A DNA stretch of 30,492 nucleotides, taken from an uncultured Alphaproteobacteria bacterium (lineage in GTDB: Bacteria; Pseudomonadota; Alphaproteobacteria; Caulobacterales; Caulobacteraceae). How positions within the stretch are numbered: the stretch's first letter is position 1; each line of letters starts with the position of its first letter. The DNA lies in the NCBI GenBank assembly GCA_903933475.1, contig CAIZKE010000101.1, positions 1 to 30,492 on the forward strand, written 5' to 3'. Both the position numbers and the translations under genes were made by a program. Below the pieces are notes generated by a model. That model made no database searches, had not been told where the DNA came from, and saw nothing but the letters and a program-made list of their open reading frames with translations. Below, in pieces: positions 1-8,930 of the stretch.

Positions 1-477
1 CAGCTCCACGTCGTGGACATGGTCGAACATCTCGTTGAAGCCGACCTCGTCGGGGGCATGGTGCCGCAGGAGGTCGGGATGGTCCGAGACGTCCCGGCGC
101 AGGGTCCCGCCAAAGGCCACGTTCAGCTCCTGGAACCCCCGGCAGATACCGAAGACGGGCCGACCCAGGTCGAGCATGGCCCGGATAAGGTCGCCGGTCA
201 TGGCGTCCCGGGCGGGGTCAAAGGGTCCAGGGGCATCGTCCGCCGCCTCGCCGTAGGCGCCGGGGTCGAGGTTGGAGGGGCTGCCTGTCAGCAAGAGCCC
301 ATCCAGCCGGCTCGCGACGTCGGCGGCCCGCATGAGCCCGGGCATGGAGGGCACCAGCAGGGCGGCGGCGTCGGCATAGGTCATGGCCGAGGCGACATAG
401 CGGTTCATCACCGCCTGGGCGGGCTCAATGCCGACCGTTCGGGTGCAGCAGATGATGCCGGCGACCGGGCGGGCCAT
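1..477 (-). CDS. puuD: Gamma-glutamyl-GABA hydrolase (PuuD-like), partial
   Basis: This is a class I glutamine amidotransferase-like hydrolase of the peptidase C26 family. It would release GABA and glutamate from gamma-glutamyl-GABA, the late step of the gamma-glutamylated putrescine pathway in the cytoplasm. I translated 159 residues from the ATG at 477-475 to the window edge, so the C-terminus is missing. Visible landmarks are an LLLTGSPSNLDP segment near residue 61 and the nucleophile elbow GICRGFQE with Cys112. The catalytic His and Glu near the C-terminus lie outside the window. The start is one base after the stop of the ABC ATPase gene, so it is the last visible cistron of the polyamine operon. 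Context with a PuuA homologue favours PuuD over other C26 hydrolases. Confidence 0.85.
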   Translation of the reverse strand, partial: MARPVAGIICCTRTVGIEPAQAVMNRYVASAMTYADAAALLVPSMPGLMRAADVASRLDGLLLTGSPSNLDPGAYGEAADDAPGPFDPARDAMTGDLIRAMLDLGRPVFGICRGFQELNVAFGGTLRRDVSDHPDLLRHHAPDEVGFNEMFDHVHDVEL

Positions 478-478
478 G

Positions 479-1600
479 TCAGTTCAGCAGGACGGCGGGC
501 GAACAGGCGTGCCAGCCGAGCCAGACCTCCTCGCCCAGGGCGAAGTCCTCCTGGTCCCAGCGGGTCAGGTTGGACCTGAGCACCCTGACCCGCCGGCCGC
601 CAGCGATCTCGACGTCGTAGGTGCTCTCGCTGCCCAGGTAGGACTCGTGACGGATTACGCCGCGCACCATGTTGGAGCCGGCGGGGGAGTCGTCCAGGAC
701 CGGTGGCGGCTGGCCGGGGGCGTACTTGTGCAGCTCGATCTTCTCGGGCCTCAGGGCCGCCCAGACCGTGGCGCCCCTGCCCCCGGTGACGCCATGGTCG
801 AGATAGATGTCGGTGGGCAGTTCGGGAGACCGCACCACAGCCTGGTCCTGTTCATCCACGGCCAGGACACCCTCGAACAGGTTCACAGACCCGATGAAGT
901 CGGCCACGAAGCGGCTTCCGGGAAACTCGTAGAGGTCGTTGGGCGTCGCCACCTGCTGCAGCAGGCCGCGGTTCATGACCGCGCAGCGGCTGGCCAGGGC
1001 CAGGGCCTCGTCCTGGTCATGGGTGACCATGATGAAGGTGATACCGACGGTCTCCTGGAGCGTGCAAAGCTCGGTGCGCATCTGGTCGCGCAGCTTGGCG
1101 TCGAGGGCCGATAGCGGCTCGTCCAGCAGGAGGACCCGGGGGCGCTTGATCAGGGCCCGGGCCAGGGCTACGCGCTGGCGCTGTCCGCCGGAAAGTTGGT
1201 CCGGCTTGCGGGCGCCCAGCCCGCCCAGCTGAACCAGCTCCAGGGCCTCCTCGACCCTCAGGTCACGCTCCGCCGCCGGAACCCGGTCGATCCGAAGGCC
1301 ATAGGCGACGTTGTCGGCCACGGTCATGTGGGGGAAGACCGCATAGGACTGGAACACCATGTTCACCGGCCGACGGTTGGGGGGCACGGCCGAGATGTCC
1401 TGGCCATCGATGAGGATACGCCCCTCGGTAGGCGTCTCGAAGCCCGCCAGCATACGCAGCAGGGTCGTCTTGCCGCAGCCCGAGGGGCCGAGCAGGCAGA
1501 AGAATTCACCCTCGTCGATGGTCAGGGAGACATTGTCCACGGCGACCATGCGGCCGAAGCGCTTGGAGACATTCTCGAAGGTGATGATGGGCTTGCTCAT
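479..1600 (-). CDS. potG: Polyamine ABC transporter ATP-binding protein (PotG/PotA)
   Basis: This is the nucleotide-binding subunit of a putrescine/spermidine importer, 373 residues, the usual family length. Motifs are Walker A GPSGCGKT (38-45), Q-loop Gln84, signature LSGGQ (136-140), Walker B ending in Asp160-Glu161, D-loop SALD (164-167) and switch His194. The C-terminal third matches a TOBE-type regulatory domain. The stretches LLRMLAGFE and FIGSVNLFEGVL resemble PotG more than PotA from memory. The start lies 6 bases after the second permease stop. Linkage to puuA and puuD makes putrescine the likeliest substrate, but specificity is inferred. Confidence 0.93.
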   Translation of the reverse strand: MSKPIITFENVSKRFGRMVAVDNVSLTIDEGEFFCLLGPSGCGKTTLLRMLAGFETPTEGRILIDGQDISAVPPNRRPVNMVFQSYAVFPHMTVADNVAYGLRIDRVPAAERDLRVEEALELVQLGGLGARKPDQLSGGQRQRVALARALIKRPRVLLLDEPLSALDAKLRDQMRTELCTLQETVGITFIMVTHDQDEALALASRCAVMNRGLLQQVATPNDLYEFPGSRFVADFIGSVNLFEGVLAVDEQDQAVVRSPELPTDIYLDHGVTGGRGATVWAALRPEKIELHKYAPGQPPPVLDDSPAGSNMVRGVIRHESYLGSESTYDVEIAGGRRVRVLRSNLTRWDQEDFALGEEVWLGWHACSPAVLLN

Positions 1601-1606
1601 GACGCC

Positions 1607-2479
1607 TCAGGGACGGTTCTGGGGGCGGTCGAGGGCCGCGTGGCCCCCCGCCGTGGAGGCCGGATCGCCCTGGACCTTCAGGGCGATGGCGGTGAGGACG
1701 ACGGTCAGCACGATCAGCAGGGTCGAGGCGGCGTTCACCTCCGGCGTCACGGAGAAGCGGACCATGGAATAGACCTTCACCGGGAAGGTCACGGTGTCCG
1801 GGCCCGAGGTGAAGAAGGTGATCACGAAGTCGTCCAGGCTGAGGGTGAAGGCCAGGAAGGCCCCCGCGATCAGCGAGGGCGCCATGTGCGGCAGGATGAC
1901 GTCCTTCAGGGTGCGCCACTCACTGGCGCCCAGGTCCCGAGCCGCCTCTTCGAGCTCGCGGTTGAAGCTGGCCATCCTCGCCCGGACCACCACCGCCACG
2001 AAGGGGAAGGAGAAGGAGACATGGGCGATGATGATGGCGCCCAGGTTGAACGGCCAGGGCAGGCCCTGGGGCCAGGGCAGGACCTTGGCGAAGAAGACCA
2101 GCATGGCCACGCCCAGGCAGATCTCGGGGGCGACGATGGGCAGGGCCAGGGCGCCGTCGAAACCCGCCTTTCCGGGGAAGCGGAACCTCCACAGGGCCAG
2201 GGCGGCCAGGGCGCCGAGGATCAGGCTCAGGAAGGTGGAGACCGCAGCTATGGTCAGGCTGTTGACGAAGGCCTCGATCAGCGAGGCATTGTTCAGGGCC
2301 TTCTCGTAGTACTTCAGGGTGAAGCCCTGCCAGACGATGTTGCGCCGACTGTCGTTGAAGCTGAACACCATCAGGGCGACCAGCGGGGCGTAGAGGAAGA
2401 TGCCGACGCCCGCGAGCCACAGCTGCAGGGGCCAGCGACGCAGGTACTCCAGGGGACCGGGGGCTGGACGCTTCGCCAT
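1607..2479 (-). CDS. potI: Polyamine ABC transporter permease (PotI/PotC)
   Basis: This is an inner-membrane permease subunit of the polyamine importer, 290 residues with about six hydrophobic segments. The first lies near residues 18-40 and is followed by the FSFNDSRRN loop typical of PotC/PotI. The cytoplasmic coupling loop carries the EAA-type motif EEAARDLGASEWRT, which contacts the ATPase. The ATG overlaps the TGA of the upstream permease by one base (TGATG), so the two are probably translationally coupled. It pairs with the PotH-like subunit to form the heterodimeric channel. Confidence 0.92.
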   Translation of the reverse strand: MAKRPAPGPLEYLRRWPLQLWLAGVGIFLYAPLVALMVFSFNDSRRNIVWQGFTLKYYEKALNNASLIEAFVNSLTIAAVSTFLSLILGALAALALWRFRFPGKAGFDGALALPIVAPEICLGVAMLVFFAKVLPWPQGLPWPFNLGAIIIAHVSFSFPFVAVVVRARMASFNRELEEAARDLGASEWRTLKDVILPHMAPSLIAGAFLAFTLSLDDFVITFFTSGPDTVTFPVKVYSMVRFSVTPEVNAASTLLIVLTVVLTAIALKVQGDPASTAGGHAALDRPQNRP

Positions 2480-3384
2480 CAGCCAGGCTCACGCCGACGT
2501 CGCGAGAGCATCGCCTGCAGGGCGATGGCGATGAAGGTCATGTACATGAGCAGGAAGGACAGGGCCGCGCCGAAGGGCCAGTCGTTGGCCCGCTTGAACT
2601 GGCGCTCGATGATGTTGGCGATCATCTGGCTGTCCGGTCCGCCCAGCAGGTCCGGCGTCAGGTAGGAACCGAGGGCCGGAATGAAGGTGATGACCACACC
2701 GGAGGCGATGCCGGGCAGGGCCAGGGGCACGACGATGGTCAGCAGGGTCCGAAGGTGGCCGGCGCCCAGGTCGAGGCTGGCCTCGAGGAGCGAGGTGTCC
2801 AGCCGGTCCAGGGCCGAGTAGAGCGGCAGGACCATGAAGGGCAGGTGGACATAGACGAGGCCCAGCACCACCGCGAAGTTGTTGTGCAGGAGCTCCAGGG
2901 GCTGGAAGGGCCCCAGGGCCCCCACGCCGAGGACGCCGACCCCCGCGCCCAGTCCGTTCCAGAGCCATTCCAAGGACTGGTTCACATACCCCTCGGTTCG
3001 CAGGACGGCGATGAGAGCGTAGGTCCGGATCAGGAGGTTGGTCCAGAAAGGCAGCATGACCGCCAGAAGAAGCCAGGTCTTGGCCTTCGGCGGGGCGAAG
3101 GTGATGGCGAGGGCCACCGGGAAGCCGATCACCAGGCAGATCAGGGTCGTCAGCCCGGCGATGCCCACCGACTTGACGAAGATCTTCAGATAGAGCGGGT
3201 CCAGGGCCCTGAGGTAGTTCGAGAAGGTCCCCGTCAGGGCGATCTCGGTCAGGCCCCGGTTCTCGCCGAAGGAATAGAGCCAGATGATCCCCATGGGGAT
3301 CATGAAGAAGAGGACCAGCCAGAACAGCGGCGGGCCCAGGACAGCTCCAAACAGGCCCTTCGCCGACTTCCAGTGCTGTTCCAT
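2479..3384 (-). CDS. potH: Polyamine ABC transporter permease (PotH/PotB)
   Basis: This is the partner permease of the polyamine importer, 301 residues with about six membrane segments beginning near residues 17-37. Landmarks are LPFWTNLLIRTYA in the middle, the EAA loop EASLDLGAGHLRT and the PDLLGGPDSQMI segment typical of PotB/PotH. It starts 20 bases after the end of the substrate-binding protein gene and ends in a one-base overlap with the next permease. The operon order (binding protein, permease, permease, ATPase) differs from E. coli potFGHI, where the ATPase is second. Confidence 0.92.
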   Translation of the reverse strand: MEQHWKSAKGLFGAVLGPPLFWLVLFFMIPMGIIWLYSFGENRGLTEIALTGTFSNYLRALDPLYLKIFVKSVGIAGLTTLICLVIGFPVALAITFAPPKAKTWLLLAVMLPFWTNLLIRTYALIAVLRTEGYVNQSLEWLWNGLGAGVGVLGVGALGPFQPLELLHNNFAVVLGLVYVHLPFMVLPLYSALDRLDTSLLEASLDLGAGHLRTLLTIVVPLALPGIASGVVITFIPALGSYLTPDLLGGPDSQMIANIIERQFKRANDWPFGAALSFLLMYMTFIAIALQAMLSRRRREPG

Positions 3385-3404
3385 CCTGGGGCTCCGGCGT
3401 CAGG

Positions 3405-4499
3405 TCAGGCGGCGCGCACCCGGGTCACGACCTCCTCGTAGAGGCTGGCCTTCGCCGCCCCCTCGAAGGCGCCGTACTCGCACTTGGCCATGACGTCGGC
3501 GGGCGGGAAGATGGCGGTGTTGCTCCGGTAGCTGTCCGGCATCAGGGCCTTCGCCGCCGCGTTCGGGGTCGGATAGAGGATGGTCTCGCTGATCTTCTTC
3601 CCGGCCTCGGCGTCCAGCAGGTAGTTGATGAAGGCGTGGGCGTTGTTCGGCCGCGGTGCCCCCACCGGGATGCAGAGATTATCGGAGTTGATGAGGCTGC
3701 CTTCCTTCGGCACGACGAAGCCGATGTCCGGGTCCTCGCTCATGATCTGGGCGATGTCGCCGTTGTACTCCAGGACCAGGTCGACCTCGCCGGACAGGAG
3801 CATGTCCTGGCCATTGTCCTCGTGGAAGGCCTTCACGAAGGGCTTCTGGCGGATCATCATCTTCTCGATCTCAGCCACCATTTCGGGCGGGATGTTGTTG
3901 ACCGAGTGGCCCTTGTACTTGGCGGCGAGGCGGATGAGGTCGGCGGACTCCGACAGGAGGGCGATCTTGCCCTTGTAGGCGTCAGAATCGAACAGCCACT
4001 TCCAGCTGTCCGGGACGCCTTTCACCTTGCTCTTGCGGTAGCCGATGCCGAGGACCAGCCAGGTGTAGGGTGCGGACATCTTCCGGCCCGGATCGTAGTC
4101 CGGGTTCATGAAGCTGGGGTCGATGTTCTTCAGGTTTGGAATCTTGGAGTGGTCGAGGGGCTGGATAAGCTTGGCCTCGGTCATCCGGCTGACGAACTCG
4201 TTGGACGGGACGATGACATCGAAGCCCGGATTGCCGGCCTTCAGCTTGGCGAACAGCTCATCGTTGGTGGCGAACAGGCTCATGTTCACGTCGACGCCAG
4301 AGGCCTTCTTGAAGTCGGCCAGGGTGGTGTCCCCGATGTAGGTGTCCCAGTTGTAGAAGTTCAGCTTCGGCTCTTCCCCACCCCCGGCGGGGGCCGCGCC
4401 CGGCTGCGAACAGGCGGTGAAGGAGACCCCGACCGCTGCGGCGCCGAGGGCGGTGAGCAGGCTCCGGCGGGACGCGCCGCGTCCAGAAAAGATCGACAT
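3405..4499 (-). CDS. potF: Polyamine ABC transporter substrate-binding protein
   Basis: This is the extracytoplasmic polyamine-binding protein (PotD/PotF family), 364 residues from the ATG at 4499-4497. That start has GGGGAG about ten bases upstream. An in-frame ATG 14 codons earlier is less likely because it would bury the signal peptide. The N-terminus has SRRSLL followed by a hydrophobic stretch ending SFTACS, so it looks like a Tat- or Sec-exported lipoprotein with a slightly atypical lipobox. The mature part begins LNFYNWDTYIGDTTL, a PotD/PotF hallmark, and later contains IPKEG-like VPKEGSLINSDN. The PotF symbol rests on the puu context; it could equally be named PotD. Confidence 0.9.
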   Translation of the reverse strand: MSIFSGRGASRRSLLTALGAAAVGVSFTACSQPGAAPAGGGEEPKLNFYNWDTYIGDTTLADFKKASGVDVNMSLFATNDELFAKLKAGNPGFDVIVPSNEFVSRMTEAKLIQPLDHSKIPNLKNIDPSFMNPDYDPGRKMSAPYTWLVLGIGYRKSKVKGVPDSWKWLFDSDAYKGKIALLSESADLIRLAAKYKGHSVNNIPPEMVAEIEKMMIRQKPFVKAFHEDNGQDMLLSGEVDLVLEYNGDIAQIMSEDPDIGFVVPKEGSLINSDNLCIPVGAPRPNNAHAFINYLLDAEAGKKISETILYPTPNAAAKALMPDSYRSNTAIFPPADVMAKCEYGAFEGAAKASLYEEVVTRVRAA

Positions 4500-4557
4500 C
4501 GGGTGGTTCTCCCCAGGGGCTGAAGTCCTAGGGTGAAACAAGACGGCGCCTGCGCGC

Positions 4558-4597
4558 CGGGATCAATCCCGAAACCGCCGGAAAATCTCCGGTTTCA
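4558..4597 (-). repeat. Two adjacent stem-loops between puuA and the binding protein gene
   Basis: Two inverted repeats sit side by side in the 95-base gap of the polyamine operon. The first (4558-4571) has five-base arms CGGGA/TCCCG and a four-base loop. The second (4571-4597) has arms GAAACC..GG/CCGGTTTC with a three-base bulge and takes in the puuA stop codon. Neither is followed by a T-run, so they look more like mRNA-stabilising or processing hairpins than an intrinsic terminator. Confidence 0.45.
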
Positions 4598-5980
4598 GGC
4601 GTTGCCCAGATACCAGTCATAGTCGAGGGCGGTGACCGCCGCGCCGAACCGGTCCTGCTCGGTGCGCTTGACCGAGACGAACATGTCCACGAAGCGCGAC
4701 CCCAGATAGTCCCTGAGGACTTCGGACGCCTCAAGGCGATCCACGGCGGCCACCCAGTCCGTGGGCAGGCGGACCCCGTCCCGGGCCGCCGCAGCATAGC
4801 CATCGCCCTCGACGGGCGGGCCAGGATCGATCCGATGCGTCAGGCCGTGGTGGGCGGCGGCCAGGAGAGCGGCCAGCACCAGATGCGGATGGGCGTCAGC
4901 CCCGGCCACACGATGCTCCACGTGCCGGGTGATGGGCGGGCCGGCGGGCACCCGCAGGGAAACCGTGCGGTTGTTCACGCCCCAGGTCGGCGCCACCGGC
5001 GCGTAGGAATTGGCCCGGAACCGCCGGTAGCTGTTGGCGTTGGGTGCCAGTATGGCCATGCAGTCCGACATCAGGGCCTTCATGCCGCCGATGGCGTGCC
5101 GCAGGAGGTCAGAGCCCTCGAGCCGGTCGTCGGCGCACAGGTTGCCGCTTGAGGCGTCGGCAAAGCTGAGGTGGACGTGGAAGCCACTGCCGGCACGGTC
5201 GGCCCAGGGCTTGGCCATGAAGGTGGCCTCGCAGCCGTGGCGCGGGGCGATCCCCTTGACCGCGCGCTTGTAGCGCACGGCGTCGTCGGCGGCCGCCATG
5301 GCGTCGGGCTTGTGATGCAGGGTCAGTTCCAGCTGGGCCGGGGCGAATTCGGAGATGGCGCCCTCGAGGGGGATGCCCAGGATATCGGCCGTGGCCCAGA
5401 GTTCGCGCAGGAAGGGCGCATGATCCTCGATTTCGGGAAGGCCGTAGACCTGGATGCCCTCGGGCCGTCGGCCGGTGCGGACCGAGCGCGCCGGCAGGAC
5501 CTCGCCGTTCGGCCCCCGGGCCATGTCGACCAGGTAGAATTCCAGCTCGCAGGCGGCGACGGGTGTCAGGCCATCGGCCGCATAGCGATCGAGGACGCGG
5601 CGCAGCACATGCCTCGGATCGAGGTCGTTGGGCGTCCCGTCCAGCTCGTACATGGACAGAAAGACCTGGGCGACGTCGGGGCCCAGCCAGGGCGCAGGGG
5701 TCAGGGTTCCCGGGATGGGACGCGCCCGGCGGTCGGCGTCGCCGTCCTCCCAGACAAGTCCGGTGTCCTCGCAGTCGGCGCCAAGGGTGTCGACCACCAG
5801 GATGGAGCCCGGCAGGAAGCGGCCATAGTCATAGACCGCCGGCAGTTCCTCGATCCGCAGGCGTTTGCCCCGCGGCACGCCGGTCATGCCTGTGAAGACG
5901 ACCTCGACGAACCGGATCTCGGGGTGGGCGGCCATGAAAGCCCGGCATTCCTCGGGATCGGCGACAGGATTGGCGGGCAT
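4595..5980 (-). CDS. puuA: Glutamine synthetase family protein, probable gamma-glutamylputrescine synthetase
   Basis: This is a GS-family ATP-dependent ligase of 461 residues, the length of PuuA. It would join glutamate to putrescine as the first step of the Puu pathway. Family landmarks are the ELEFYLVD metal-ligand strand, SGFHVHLSF, and the NSYRRF and NNRTVSLRVP segments of the nucleotide and glutamate sites. The tail around the adenylylation region of true GlnA is not GlnA-like. It is the first gene of the visible operon, followed by the polyamine importer and puuD. A GAGG about ten bases upstream supports the ATG. The exact amine substrate is inferred from context. Confidence 0.87.
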   Translation of the reverse strand: MPANPVADPEECRAFMAAHPEIRFVEVVFTGMTGVPRGKRLRIEELPAVYDYGRFLPGSILVVDTLGADCEDTGLVWEDGDADRRARPIPGTLTPAPWLGPDVAQVFLSMYELDGTPNDLDPRHVLRRVLDRYAADGLTPVAACELEFYLVDMARGPNGEVLPARSVRTGRRPEGIQVYGLPEIEDHAPFLRELWATADILGIPLEGAISEFAPAQLELTLHHKPDAMAAADDAVRYKRAVKGIAPRHGCEATFMAKPWADRAGSGFHVHLSFADASSGNLCADDRLEGSDLLRHAIGGMKALMSDCMAILAPNANSYRRFRANSYAPVAPTWGVNNRTVSLRVPAGPPITRHVEHRVAGADAHPHLVLAALLAAAHHGLTHRIDPGPPVEGDGYAAAARDGVRLPTDWVAAVDRLEASEVLRDYLGSRFVDMFVSVKRTEQDRFGAAVTALDYDWYLGNA

Positions 5981-6054
5981 GGAGGCAACCTCGGATCAGA
6001 TGTCACGGGCACCTTTGCCACGCCCGGCGGGACGCGCCAACCGGGGCCGAGCGC

Positions 6055-6837
6055 TTACCCCGGAAGCTTCAGCTCGGACTCGATCATCTTTGAGACCCGT
6101 TCCATGGGCGCCTGGGAGGTGGTGATCAGCCCCGCGGCACTGTTGTCCATGTCGATGATCAGGCTGAGGGCCAGGGCGATCAGGACAAAGAGGCCACTGG
6201 TCGAGATAAAGTGCCGGGATCCTGTCGCCGCAAGGGTCAGCCCGACCAGGAGCGAGGACCCGAGGGCGTAGGCCAGGAGGCTCCGGAGGATGCGCGTCGG
6301 TATCCTGGCGTCGAAGGCCGCGTAACGTCGCTCAGCGTCGTCGAACATGTCATTGGTGGCGGTGAGAAGCGGGACGGAGATGCGCTGCCCCGCCGGGGTC
6401 TCGAGCGCCCGGTCCGTGGCCTCCCAGATCTTCGCCTGGAGCTGGCCTGTCTGCACGCCGACCGTCTCCATCGCCTCCCGGTCCCCACGGGCGCGGCTGA
6501 AGCCCATACGCACCCGGACATACTCGGCCATCAGGGTGTTGAGTTCCCGACGCTGGGCTGTGTCCAGCAGCTGTTGGCGGAGATGCGCCGTCGAGATGGC
6601 GTTGGCCTCATGGGTCACGAGGTCCCGGCGCAGTTCGAAGTTGGACTGGGCCATGCTGAAGGTGAAGCCGACCAGGAGCGCCAGAAGCGTCAGGGCCGAC
6701 GACATGACGAAGGACGATCCTTCATCGCTGGTCATGTCCCGCCGCTGCCGCACCCAGAGATAGGACCTGTAGCCCGCCTCCGTGGTCAGGATCAGCAGGG
6801 CCGCCAGGCCCACCAGGATCAGGGTGGAAATCAGCAT
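6055..6837 (-). CDS. DUF4239 (bestrophin-like domain) membrane protein
   Basis: This is a 260-residue integral membrane protein of unknown function. Hydrophobic segments lie near residues 3-20, 45-63, 185-204 and 212-230, with a long polar, helical central region between the second and third. The stretch LLVGFTFSMAQSNFELRRDLV followed by HEANAIST is characteristic of DUF4239, sometimes called bestrophin-like. The gene starts only 24 bases after thiC on the same strand, with no terminator seen between them, so it may be co-transcribed and fall under the thiC TPP riboswitch. No catalytic motif is visible, and channel activity should not be assumed. Confidence 0.8.
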   Translation of the reverse strand: MLISTLILVGLAALLILTTEAGYRSYLWVRQRRDMTSDEGSSFVMSSALTLLALLVGFTFSMAQSNFELRRDLVTHEANAISTAHLRQQLLDTAQRRELNTLMAEYVRVRMGFSRARGDREAMETVGVQTGQLQAKIWEATDRALETPAGQRISVPLLTATNDMFDDAERRYAAFDARIPTRILRSLLAYALGSSLLVGLTLAATGSRHFISTSGLFVLIALALSLIIDMDNSAAGLITTSQAPMERVSKMIESELKLPG

Positions 6838-6861
6838 GGCGAGCGCCCTCCTCCGGGCAGC

Positions 6862-8697
<1,836 letters not shown>

Positions 8698-8751
8698 GGA
8701 CGCGCTCCGCATTCAGCAGGGCAGTCGGCTCGGGCGAGCGTTTTCGAGGCG

Positions 8752-8845
8752 CCATTCCCTTCGCCGGCATGACCCGGATCAGGTTCTGCGGGTCGCGGGC
8801 TCACCCGCCTCTCAGCCGCCTGCGCGCGGCTCCCCGAGGACGCCT
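8752..8845 (-). promoter_or_regulatory. TPP riboswitch (THI element) of thiC
   Basis: Read on the minus strand, the leader contains the THI-box elements in order. GGGGAGC (8831-8837) comes first, then GGCTGAGAGG with the invariant CTGAGA at 8815-8810. GAACCTGATCCGGGTCATGCC (8787-8767) follows, and then CGGCGAAGGGA (8765-8755). These are the pyrimidine-sensing J3/2 and pyrophosphate-sensing helices of the TPP aptamer. The aptamer ends about 55 bases before the thiC ATG, close enough to act by masking the ribosome site or by early termination. Exact boundaries are approximate. Confidence 0.95.
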
Positions 8846-8878
8846 TGAACCTAGGTCGGATTCCCCCGCTTGGAAAGG

Positions 8879-8909
8879 AAAAGGGCGGCCGCCGGACTGG
8901 CGACCGCCC
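8879..8909 (-). terminator. Intrinsic terminator of the PQQ alcohol dehydrogenase gene
   Basis: On the minus strand GGGCGGTCGCC and GGCGGCCGCCC form an 11-base-pair stem with one G-U pair and a five-base loop, followed directly by TTTTCCTTTCC. It lies 22 bases after the dehydrogenase stop and just before the thiC riboswitch, so it separates the two transcription units. Confidence 0.85.
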
Positions 8910-8930
8910 CATTCGGTTACCGAGCGAGGC

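Noticed and set aside
1196..2665. A long plus-strand open frame of 489 codons opposite the transporter genes
   Set aside because: It is antisense to two well-recognised genes, is rich in Gly, Asp, Gln and His typical of reversed GC-rich codons, and has no domain. The same applies to long antisense frames at 7345-8772, 22617-24548 and 24581-26134.
5981..6054. TGGCAAAGGTGCC as a sigma-54 promoter for puuA
   Set aside because: Spacing between the GG and GC elements is too short. The puuA promoter should be in this 74-base gap but I cannot place it.
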